From Mucilaginibacter sp. SG564 (GTDB taxonomy: Bacteria; Bacteroidota; Bacteroidia; Sphingobacteriales; Sphingobacteriaceae): a stretch of DNA of 64,000 bases. This document shows positions 8,863 to 16,483 of this stretch, one piece after another (position 1 is the first letter of the stretch; each line of letters opens with the position of its first letter). The translations under genes were made by a program, and so were the position numbers. A model generated the notes under the pieces. The model did no database searches. It was not told where the DNA came from and was given only the letters and a program-made list of their open reading frames with translations. The stretch covers positions 62,001 through 126,000 of the forward strand of contig NZ_JABGNA010000008.1 in the NCBI RefSeq assembly GCF_013149275.1. The letters are read 5' to 3'.

Positions 8863-8965
8863 AATATTGGTTTTTGTTATGGGATGGATTAATTGATCTA
8901 TTTGATATTTTTCACCATCGATTAACCTGTTGCTTTTTGCTAATTTTCCATGTAACCAATTGTTT

Positions 8966-9820
8966 TTATCCGTTTACAACTTCGCCGCCATTGACGTGGA
9001 TTACCTGGCCGGTAATAAATGAGGCATCATCAGAGGCCAGGAATACATAAGCGGGCCCAAGTTCTGAGGGTTGCCCGGCCCGTTTCATAGCTGTTTCGCT
9101 TCCGAATTTTTTGATCTTCTCCTCATCAAAGGTGGACACTATTAAAGGTGTCCACACCGGACCTGGAGCTACAGCATTTACCCTGATTTGCTTACCCACA
9201 AGGTTGGTCGCCAATGATCTTGTGAATGTGGTTATAGCACCTTTGGTAGAAGAGTAATCGATAAGTGAGGGAGATGAGCGATAAGCCGTAACTGAAGTAG
9301 TATTGATAATACAATCGCCCTCATGCATGTGCTCAACGGCTGCTTCCGCGAAATAGAAATAGGCAAAAATATTGGTGCGGAAGGTAGTATCGAGTTGTTC
9401 AGGGTCAATTGCCTTAACATCTTTTTGGGGAAACTGCATCCCTGCATTATTCACCAGGATATTCAGTTTGCCAAATTCTTTTACAGTTTGCTCCACGGCT
9501 TTCTTACAAAAAACCTGATCCTTCACATCGCCCTTGATTAACATACACTGCTGCCCGGTTATTTCAACGAGATTTTTGGTGTTTTTGGCATCTTCATCTT
9601 CGTCCAGATAAACAATAACGATATTGGCCCCCTCCTGCGCAAAATGTACGCTGACAGCCCGGCCGATGCCACTGTCGCCACCTGTGATCAGCGCTATCTT
9701 ACCCTGAAGTTTGCCGGCAGCTTTATAATCTTTCTTTATATATTCCGGAGCAGGGTTCATCTTTGCTTCGATGCCTGGCTGCCGGTTTTGTTTTTTGGAT
9801 GTTTTGTCTTTGGTTATCAT
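8966..9820 (-). CDS. SDR-family oxidoreductase
   Basis: A 284-aa classical short-chain dehydrogenase. The cofactor motif TGGDSGIGRA (~residues 46-55), NNAG (~124) and the catalytic Ser...YSSTKGA (YxxxK) are all present. The C-terminal ASFITGQVIHVNGG is typical. The ~40-residue basic N-terminal extension before the Rossmann fold is the form seen in general-stress dehydrogenases of the YhdF/YdaD or 'glucose and ribitol dehydrogenase' type. The substrate is not predictable. It is divergent from the FAD/Rieske operon across a ~190-bp spacer. Confidence 0.88.
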   Translation of the reverse strand: MITKDKTSKKQNRQPGIEAKMNPAPEYIKKDYKAAGKLQGKIALITGGDSGIGRAVSVHFAQEGANIVIVYLDEDEDAKNTKNLVEITGQQCMLIKGDVKDQVFCKKAVEQTVKEFGKLNILVNNAGMQFPQKDVKAIDPEQLDTTFRTNIFAYFYFAEAAVEHMHEGDCIINTTSVTAYRSSPSLIDYSSTKGAITTFTRSLATNLVGKQIRVNAVAPGPVWTPLIVSTFDEEKIKKFGSETAMKRAGQPSELGPAYVFLASDDASFITGQVIHVNGGEVVNG

Positions 9821-10007
9821 AATGATTTTCCTTTAAATGTTTCCAGTGAGGCAGACCAATAATCCGGACCTTTGAAATACTGCTGCTTTCATACAATAAT
9901 GGATTATTTATTTAGAGATGTATATATTTAACTTTTAGTATAATTATTTGTTTTAAAATATATTAACTATTAACAAACAGTGTGGTTGTTGTATTTGTAG
10001 TAGAGTT

Positions 10008-11555
10008 ATGAAGCATAAACAACAAATCATCAGCAACCGCGACGGGGCGCTGCAAAGCCCATGGCAAACCGGCTTAACCGCGACGATCATGCCGACTTCA
10101 ATCAACCCGGAAATTATTTATGATGTACTGATCGTTGGTGCTGGTATTACAGGCATGACGGCAGGACTGTTGTTGCAGCAAGCGGGTAAAAAGGTGGTAA
10201 TAGCAGAAGCGCATACTCCCGGTTTCGGAACTACCGGTGGAACAAGTGCACATATCAATACGTTTGCAGATACCACCTATCCGGAAGCAGAAAGTGCTTT
10301 TGGGAAGAAAGGTGCTAAGCTCTTTGCAAATGCCATTAATGAAGGCTATGCGATAATTAAATCCCACATAGATACGTACAAAATTGTTTGCGATTACGAA
10401 GTCAAGCCAGGTTTTCTTTATGCAGAGAATGAAGAAGAGGTTAAGCAACTGGATGAGATCTACGAAGGGGCGGTAAAAGTCAGTGTCGCGGTAAGCTATA
10501 CAGAAGATGTGCCTACGCCTGTGAAATATGCAAAAGCCCTGTTTTTTGAAGATCAGGCACAATTTCATCCATTAAAATATTTGCAAGGTTTGCAAAAAGC
10601 ATACTTCGCGATCGGTGGTGTTATTTTAGAAAATACATTGATCACGGATATTAAAAGCCTCGAGGGCATTCATACTACAACATCGCCGGCAGGAGTTATC
10701 CGTGCTAAAGCAGTCATCTATGCTACGCATATGCCACCCAATCTAAATCTGTTCAACTTCGAGTGCGCACCTTATCGCAGTTATGTAATGGCTGTTAAAT
10801 TAAAGAATGAAACTTACCCCGAAGCTCTGATCTATGATTCGCAGGAACCATATCATTATGTTCGATCGCATATTATCGATGGTCAGCAGTTGCTGATCGC
10901 TGGTGGTTTAGATCATAAGACAGGACATGAAGATCCAGAAAAGGCCTTTGCCGACCTGGAAAAATATGTCCGGAAATATTACAACGCGTCCTCTATAAAA
11001 TATCGCTGGTCATCCCAATATTATGTGCCGGTAGACGGCCTGCCTTATATTGGTCGAATGCCGCTTGCTGCGGATGGTATTTACTGTGCTACCGGTTATA
11101 ATGGAAACGGAATGATGCTGGGTAGTGTTGCAGGTAAAATACTCAGCGACCTGATCAGAAAGCGACCCAATAAATACCAAGAGCTATTCAATCCAGCACG
11201 TATCAAACCGATAGATGGATTCAGCGAATTCGTGAAAGAAAACTCTGACGTCGCTTATCATTTTATGGCAGACCGTATCCATATCCATGAAACCGATTCT
11301 TTAAAAAGGTTAAAGCCGGGAACCGGGAAAGTAGTAGAGATAGACGGAGAAAAGATAGCGGCTTACCGCGATGAGTTGGGAGTTATCCATGCAGTTAGCC
11401 CTGTTTGCACCCACGCGGCGTGTATCGTGAACTGGAACGCTGAAGAAAAAAGCTGGGACTGCCCTTGTCATGGTGCGCGGTATGATATTAACGGAAACGT
11501 ACTAACCGGGCCAGCAACCAAAAATCTACCTAAGATCGATAGTTATGAAAACTAA
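10008..11555 (+). CDS. FAD-dependent oxidoreductase with C-terminal Rieske domain
   Basis: A 515-aa two-domain protein. Residues ~38-390 are a DAO-type flavoprotein with the dinucleotide motif VGAGITGMTAG and a late GYNGNGMMLG motif. Residues ~425-515 are a Rieske [2Fe-2S] domain with ligand motifs CTHAAC and CPCHGARYD. The architecture matches YhfW-like proteins. It probably performs an amine or alcohol oxidation coupled through the Rieske centre; the substrate is unknown. It heads a three-gene operon with overlapping neighbours (the next gene starts 10 bp before its stop). Confidence 0.88.
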   Translation: MKHKQQIISNRDGALQSPWQTGLTATIMPTSINPEIIYDVLIVGAGITGMTAGLLLQQAGKKVVIAEAHTPGFGTTGGTSAHINTFADTTYPEAESAFGKKGAKLFANAINEGYAIIKSHIDTYKIVCDYEVKPGFLYAENEEEVKQLDEIYEGAVKVSVAVSYTEDVPTPVKYAKALFFEDQAQFHPLKYLQGLQKAYFAIGGVILENTLITDIKSLEGIHTTTSPAGVIRAKAVIYATHMPPNLNLFNFECAPYRSYVMAVKLKNETYPEALIYDSQEPYHYVRSHIIDGQQLLIAGGLDHKTGHEDPEKAFADLEKYVRKYYNASSIKYRWSSQYYVPVDGLPYIGRMPLAADGIYCATGYNGNGMMLGSVAGKILSDLIRKRPNKYQELFNPARIKPIDGFSEFVKENSDVAYHFMADRIHIHETDSLKRLKPGTGKVVEIDGEKIAAYRDELGVIHAVSPVCTHAACIVNWNAEEKSWDCPCHGARYDINGNVLTGPATKNLPKIDSYEN

Positions 11556-12009
11556 GGAGATATTAGCCAGTGGAATTACCGGCACTACTTTTATGACTTT
11601 GTTCAGCTATCTCGTATCGCTGGCTGATGGAGAAAACTTTAGTGAACCAGAGCGTCTCGGCCAGCTGACCGGTCGCCTTATTCCAAAACTGGACAAGCAA
11701 CAGAGCCAGGCTTTGGGCTGGCTTGGTCATTATGGAGTAGGTATGTTATTCGCCCTGGTTTATGTAGAGCTTTGGCGGCGTGGAAAATTAAAACCTGATC
11801 TGAAAACAAGTCTTTGGCTGGGCGGTCTCAGCGGCTTGCTGGCAGTGGCAGTCTGGAAAACAACTTTTAAAGTGCACCCATTGCCACCTGCGCTAAGTTT
11901 TAATAAATATTACCTGCAGCTTTTGCCTGCACACCTTGTCTTCGCGGTTTTTGCCGGGATCGGTTATCAAATCTTAAAAAAAGCAGACGATGTCAAAGAT
12001 AAGCAATAA
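11545..12009 (+). CDS. Conserved membrane protein
   Basis: A 154-aa integral membrane protein with about four hydrophobic segments (GTTFMTLFSYLVSLA, GMLFALVYVEL, GLSGLLAVAVW, LVFAVFAGIGYQI). No family I can name with certainty. It overlaps the FAD/Rieske gene by 11 bp and the GH130 gene by 20 bp, so translational coupling across the operon is likely. Confidence 0.7.
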   Translation: MKTKEILASGITGTTFMTLFSYLVSLADGENFSEPERLGQLTGRLIPKLDKQQSQALGWLGHYGVGMLFALVYVELWRRGKLKPDLKTSLWLGGLSGLLAVAVWKTTFKVHPLPPALSFNKYYLQLLPAHLVFAVFAGIGYQILKKADDVKDKQ

Positions 12010-13069
12010 GCCGACAGGACGTATAAAAGATCTGGCTCAGCGCTTCCCTGAAAACCCACTATTGCTACCTAAGGATCTGAAGCCAAGCGGAGCAGGTCTG
12101 CAAGTCATCAGCTTACTTAATCCGGGTGTATTCCGTTTTGACGGTAAGATCTGGTTATTGGTACGGGTGGCTGAAGGTGTATCGCAAAAGGAAGGTGTGC
12201 TCTTTTTCCCTGCATTGAATGCAACGGGCAATACGGAGATCATCGAGGTGCCGTTAAATGATCCCGACCTCATTGCTACCGATGCACGGGTGATCAACTA
12301 CAAAGGGCTTGATTATTTAACCACGATATCGCACCTGCGATTATTGGCCAGCGATGACGGGGTACATTTTTCAGAACAGGATGGGTATTCCCCGCTATTC
12401 GGGCAAGGCTACCTGGAGCGTTTTGGTATAGAGGATTGCCGGGTGAGCCAAATAGAGGACACCTATTACCTCACCTATACTGCCGTATCTGACAGTGGTG
12501 TTGGCGTCGGCTTAAAAACAACCAAAGACTGGCAGCATTTTGAATCCGGCGGCATGATCCTGCCGCCTCACAATAAAGATTGCGCGATATTTGAAGAAAA
12601 GATCGGCGGAAAATATTATTGCCTGCACCGGCCCAGCAGCAAGGAAATAGGTGGTAATTATATCTGGCTGGCAGAGTCTTCTGATGGCAGGCAATGGGGT
12701 AACCATCAATGTCTGATCAAAACCAGGGCAGGGTTATGGGACAATGCACGTGTTGGTGCAGGTGCCGCGCCGATCCGGACAGCACAGGGTTGGCTGGAGA
12801 TCTACCATGGTGCGAACACAGAACACCAGTATTGTCTGGGCGCCTTTCTGATGGATATTAACGATCCGTCCAAGGTGATCTCCCGGACAATCGAGCCGAT
12901 CATGGTGCCGACGGAGACCTATGAATTAAGTGGTTTTTTTGGATATGTGGTATTTACAAATGGCCACGTGCTGGATGGCGACCGTCTGACCATTTATTAT
13001 GGCGCTGCGGATGAATTTGTCTGCGGAGCGCATTTTTCCATCGATGAAATTTTAAGTAAACTGAGCTAG
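11990..13069 (+). CDS. GH130-family glycoside phosphorylase-like protein
   Basis: A 359-aa single-domain five-bladed beta-propeller enzyme of the GH130 type. Family-like features include the N-terminal NPLLLPKDLKPSG, FNPGVF-like LLNPGVFRFDG, the GIEDCRVSQI aspartate region and WLEIYHGA near the C-terminus. GH130 members phosphorolyse or hydrolyse beta-mannosides. This copy is linked to a stress oxidoreductase rather than a polysaccharide locus, so its substrate may be a compatible-solute-type glycoside. That last point is inference. Confidence 0.82.
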   Translation: MSKISNKPTGRIKDLAQRFPENPLLLPKDLKPSGAGLQVISLLNPGVFRFDGKIWLLVRVAEGVSQKEGVLFFPALNATGNTEIIEVPLNDPDLIATDARVINYKGLDYLTTISHLRLLASDDGVHFSEQDGYSPLFGQGYLERFGIEDCRVSQIEDTYYLTYTAVSDSGVGVGLKTTKDWQHFESGGMILPPHNKDCAIFEEKIGGKYYCLHRPSSKEIGGNYIWLAESSDGRQWGNHQCLIKTRAGLWDNARVGAGAAPIRTAQGWLEIYHGANTEHQYCLGAFLMDINDPSKVISRTIEPIMVPTETYELSGFFGYVVFTNGHVLDGDRLTIYYGAADEFVCGAHFSIDEILSKLS

Positions 13070-13121
13070 AGAAGAAACCCATAGCTAAATCAACAGATCT
13101 ACATTGAAAGATTATTAAAAA

Positions 13122-13145
13122 AACAGCCCGCTTAAGCGGGCTGTT
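13122..13145 (+). terminator. Rho-independent terminator of the FAD/GH130 operon
   Basis: AACAGCCCGCTTAAGCGGGCTGTT is a near-perfect palindrome preceded by an A-run, 50 bp after the GH130 stop codon. Confidence 0.75.
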
Positions 13146-13360
13146 GGATCGGCTCATAAAAAGACCCTGCGGGCTTTTACAAAATTAAAGACAAAAGAGT
13201 GATTCTCCAATTTAGTGGTGAACTGAAAGCGAATGAAACATTTGTGCTAATTGTCAGTTGTTTTGAGACATACTATTTACTTACTCTCCAGCGACCGGCG
13301 GCGGGTAAGCGTTTGCGGGCCGCCTGGCCGTTCAATCATCCGGCCATAATAGCGCAAAAA

Positions 13361-13708
13361 ATGAAGTTGCAGCTGACCTCTGAACTATTGGACTTTTTGA
13401 CCGGTCAAGGTTACCGGCATTGTTTTTCACGGACAACATTAAGTGGTTCCGACAACGATATGGTTACGATCACATTGACCCCGGCATTTTCCCGCCCCAA
13501 AACCCGTCACCTTCCAAAAGCATATGATACGCATTTTTGTCTCAATCAAGAACCCCGGCAAATGGCAACGGGATTGACAGGGATATTGGTGTTGGTTGAC
13601 ATAAAAGAGGAAGTATTAGTGGCTTATTTCAAGTGTCTGATATCACCGAACACCGGAAATATTCCAGTAATGAGGTCAAAACGCCATTTAATGTACATTC
13701 AAAAATAA
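13361..13708 (+). CDS. Hypothetical protein
   Basis: From an internal ATG at 13361 this frame encodes 115 aa, beginning MKLQLTSELLDFLTGQGYRH. The upstream 54 codons of the open frame look unnatural, so I prefer this start. The sequence (SDNDMVTITLTPAF, GLTGILVLVDIKEEVLVAYF) looks like a small alpha/beta protein. No family recognised. A terminator overlaps its 3' flank. Confidence 0.5.
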   Translation: MKLQLTSELLDFLTGQGYRHCFSRTTLSGSDNDMVTITLTPAFSRPKTRHLPKAYDTHFCLNQEPRQMATGLTGILVLVDIKEEVLVAYFKCLISPNTGNIPVMRSKRHLMYIQK

Positions 13709-13712
13709 ATAT

Positions 13713-13743
13713 AAAGCCCGGTTTGCATAGCAAACCGGGCTTT
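13713..13743. terminator. Bidirectional hairpin terminator
   Basis: AAAGCCCGGTTTG and CAAACCGGGCTTT form a 13-bp perfect stem with a 5-nt loop, lying between a plus gene (ends 13708) and a convergent minus gene (ends 13748). It can serve both. Confidence 0.8.
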
Positions 13744-13747
13744 AAAA

Positions 13748-13906
13748 TTACACTGCTGGAGTATCTTTTCTCAGGATACCCAATACAAAGGCAATCACGG
13801 CGATCACCAATAAAACATGTATCAGGCTGCCTGCCGCATAAGCAAAAGTTCCGATAGCCCATCCTATGATCAGGATAACTGCTATGATATACAAAATTGA
13901 TCTCAT
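13748..13906 (-). CDS. lmo0937-type 52-aa membrane protein, copy 2
   Basis: A 52-aa paralogue of the 8467-8625 protein, with only a handful of conservative substitutions (MRSILYIIAVILIIGWAIG versus MRSLLYIIAVILVIGWAIG; tail RKDTPAV versus RRDTTTV). It has two membrane segments. It lies 12 bp downstream of the ferritin-like fusion gene on the same strand and is followed by a terminator. Two copies 5 kb apart in one island suggest an internal duplication. Confidence 0.8.
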   Translation of the reverse strand: MRSILYIIAVILIIGWAIGTFAYAAGSLIHVLLVIAVIAFVLGILRKDTPAV

Positions 13907-13918
13907 GGTTGTATGTTT

Positions 13919-15082
13919 TTATAGATAATTAGTTTTACCTGGTTCGGTACTGGCATCGTAATTGGTATGGCTTTCAGCGATCTCCGTTAATTTCGCGTCG
14001 GCCGCTTTTTCTTCGTCCAGTGTCATTACAAGCAGTTCGGCAACTTCATAGTAACCCAATGTTTTGGCTAAGGAGATCATGCCGCCATAGGAGGCGATCT
14101 CGTAATGCTCGGCCTTTTGCCCGGCAAAGATCAGGCCCACATCGCGTTGTGCGGTGCCTTCCTCAGTCGCGCTGATAATATCATCACCCTCATCGACGAT
14201 CCCAGCCATAGCTTCACATTTACGACTTTCAGGTTCCAGACCCAGGATACCAAAGACTTGTTCCAGCCGGGACACATGGCCTTCCGTTTCTGTCAGGTGC
14301 TCCTCAAAAGCATTCTTTAGTTCATTTGAAGTAGCTGCCTCCGCCAAATCAGGCAAAGTATCCACCAGTTCACGTTCGGCCCACAGCAGGTCTTTAAGTT
14401 CATTGATAAAGAATTCCGACAATTTAGAATTACCTGCATTCGCGTCCTGACTTTCGTCCCAGGCGTCCTCCTGCTCCAAACTTTCCGGCTCAGGAACATA
14501 GGCTCTCGGGGCTTGATATTCACCGGCCGCTGCTTCGTAGGATGGTTGTTCTGTAAACTGTTCCTGGTGAGCTGGTTTTCCGGATGTTAGATGACTTCCA
14601 TTGTTTTCCTGTGTTTCTTCTGCAGATTTTGCCTGGTCGCGCAAAGACTTAATCAGGTCATGACCTTCCCTGATTCCTTGTTGCTGTATTTGTATGACCT
14701 GGGTCAACTCTGGCGTTAATTCACTCGCGGGTGCAAGCGCGTCACGGTAGGCAGCTTTGGCTGCATCTTCACCACGCTCACATTCGTTAAGGATGGCAAG
14801 CAGATCATGGCCGGTAAACGTCGCTTTAATATCGATCCAGGCACGGTGAAGATCACCTGAGGTACTGGTGCCCTCAGCGGCTTCCCCTCCGTACTGCCTG
14901 GCAATATCTGTGAGTTCCACAACATATTGCCGGCTTTCATCAGCTAGTTTATTAAAGACTGTGATCAGTCCGTTGTCAGCGTTTTCGAGATCGGTGCCTG
15001 CTTTTTGAAAACCGGCTACGCGGTCATTATTGATCTTGATCAGATCATTGATCACATCAAGTGATTTTTCTGAAATTTCCAT
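13919..15082 (-). CDS. Fusion of PA2169-like four-helix bundle and YciE/DUF892 ferritin-like domain
   Basis: A 387-aa protein. Residues ~1-150 match the PA2169/DUF2383 four-helix-bundle pattern (LIKINNDRVAGFQKAG, YVVELTDIARQYGGEAAEGTS, CERGEDAAKAAYRDAL). After a Q/E/A-rich linker (~165-225), residues ~228-380 are a YciE/DUF892 ferritin-like domain (ELKDLLWAERELVDTLPDLA, RLEQVFGILG, QKAEHYEIASYGG). The C-terminal domain is paralogous to the 20494 protein. These usually occur as separate stress proteins, so the fusion is notable. A role in metal or peroxide handling is inferred from the family. Confidence 0.8.
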   Translation of the reverse strand: MEISEKSLDVINDLIKINNDRVAGFQKAGTDLENADNGLITVFNKLADESRQYVVELTDIARQYGGEAAEGTSTSGDLHRAWIDIKATFTGHDLLAILNECERGEDAAKAAYRDALAPASELTPELTQVIQIQQQGIREGHDLIKSLRDQAKSAEETQENNGSHLTSGKPAHQEQFTEQPSYEAAAGEYQAPRAYVPEPESLEQEDAWDESQDANAGNSKLSEFFINELKDLLWAERELVDTLPDLAEAATSNELKNAFEEHLTETEGHVSRLEQVFGILGLEPESRKCEAMAGIVDEGDDIISATEEGTAQRDVGLIFAGQKAEHYEIASYGGMISLAKTLGYYEVAELLVMTLDEEKAADAKLTEIAESHTNYDASTEPGKTNYL

Positions 15083-15116
15083 AGGTGTTTTTATTTCTAA
15101 TTAGTTTTTATTTTTT

Positions 15117-15278
15117 TTATCCTGCGCTGCTATCGTCTTCTACTTTGTCCGAAGGAAATGTAGTGATGGAACCATTATCCAGCTTGATCACTACCTTATC
15201 CCCGATAAGTTCGACCACCTCGCCCGGTCCATCGGGCGTTTTGACGCGTTGCCCTTTTGGCAAAAAAATACTATCCAT
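15117..15278 (-). CDS. Small SH3/KOW-like hypothetical protein
   Basis: A 53-aa protein (FLPKGQRVKTPDGPGEVVEL, then LIGDKVVIKLDNGSITTFPS) with alternating strands, like a KOW or SH3-like barrel. The 'G.rV.tpdG.G.V..i....v.V.ldnG....f....v' pattern is common in small beta-barrel proteins. It sits between the ferritin-like fusion and Mn-catalase genes on the same strand, suggesting one stress transcription unit. Function unknown. Confidence 0.6.
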   Translation of the reverse strand: MDSIFLPKGQRVKTPDGPGEVVELIGDKVVIKLDNGSITTFPSDKVEDDSSAG

Positions 15279-15347
15279 TGGCTTATTGATTTTTGAACAT
15301 GGCCTGAAAGGTATATGATTGCTTCATTTTTTTCATCGCGGTTCGGA

Positions 15348-16289
15348 TTATACCCGGGTGGCTTCGTAGGTGCTCCATTGCGCAACACCTTTTGGCTCCG
15401 CGTTTTTCACTTCGGCGCTTTTAACAGCACTCATCTCTTTATCAAGTTTCTCCGCTGCTTTCAGTTCCGTGGTATAATCATCTGGCAATTTGGTCTGACC
15501 ATCGGTTTCCTGCACATAATCCAAGGGATTTTCGATGTAAATAAATTCTTTACCCATCCCTTTTATTTCGCCTTCATTCCAGGGTCCGCGAACGGTGCCT
15601 TCAGAAAAATTATAAGTTTGTTGCAGATATCTCGGATCAGCAGCCAGCACAGCAGGTGGGAAATTAGGTTGTATACTGTCCAGAGCCGCCTCAAACATTT
15701 TATAGTGCGTTACTTCGCGGGTCATCAGGAAAGACAATGTTTGGTGGATATATGGATCGTCGGTAAATTTCATCAGGTGTTCGTAAACCAGTTTGGCTCT
15801 TGACTCCGATGCGAGGTTGCTGCGCAGGTCGACGGTTAGGTCACCATTGGAGTGGATATAGGACGCACACCATGGAATACCCTGGCTGTTGCGCGGGGTT
15901 ACACCACCACCCGTGATCATAACGAACTGTGGGTTGGCTGTTAGTGCCTCGTGGATAATGTTTTCCTTAGCTGCTTTTCCGTTCATTACTTGCATTATCT
16001 CTGAATTGTCGGCGGCATCTTTCAACTCGCCGTTAACACCTTTCAGCAACATCTGTATCGTAGCGCCAACTATTTCGAGGTGACTGAACTCCTCCGTGGC
16101 GATATCCATCAGCATATCATATTTATCGGGGTGTGGCACTTTGGCGCCGAATGCCTGGGTGAAGTATTGCATGGCCGCGGCCAGCTCACCATTTTCGCCG
16201 CCGAATTGCTCCAACAATAAGTTGGCAAAACGCGGATCAGGACGGGATACCCTGGCATTGAATTGTAAAGACTTGACGTGGTGAAACAT
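15348..16289 (-). CDS. Manganese catalase family protein
   Basis: A 313-aa non-haem catalase with a ferritin-like dimanganese core. N-terminal MFHHVKSLQFNARVS and ELAAAMQYFTQAFG lead to the metal-ligand helix IATEEFSHLEIVGATIQ (E...H). A later helix LSFLMTREVTHYKMFEAAL carries the E...H of the second pair. The expected product removes H2O2 in the cytoplasm. It is the most upstream gene of a minus-strand stress group that also holds the ferritin-like fusion, and is divergent from 16484 across ~195 bp of A+T-rich promoter DNA. Confidence 0.92.
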   Translation of the reverse strand: MFHHVKSLQFNARVSRPDPRFANLLLEQFGGENGELAAAMQYFTQAFGAKVPHPDKYDMLMDIATEEFSHLEIVGATIQMLLKGVNGELKDAADNSEIMQVMNGKAAKENIIHEALTANPQFVMITGGGVTPRNSQGIPWCASYIHSNGDLTVDLRSNLASESRAKLVYEHLMKFTDDPYIHQTLSFLMTREVTHYKMFEAALDSIQPNFPPAVLAADPRYLQQTYNFSEGTVRGPWNEGEIKGMGKEFIYIENPLDYVQETDGQTKLPDDYTTELKAAEKLDKEMSAVKSAEVKNAEPKGVAQWSTYEATRV

Positions 16290-16483
16290 AATAGTAGATT
16301 TTAATGGTGAACTATTACGCTTACAATTTTAGATCCAAAACTATAGTTTTAATTAAATATTTTTTTAAATATGAAAATTAAAACAATTGATATTTAATTC
16401 GGTTTAAGTACATACATTTTTCTTGTTGCACTATTCGCGGCGTGCACGGATTAATAAAGCATTATTAAACGATCAATTTTACT

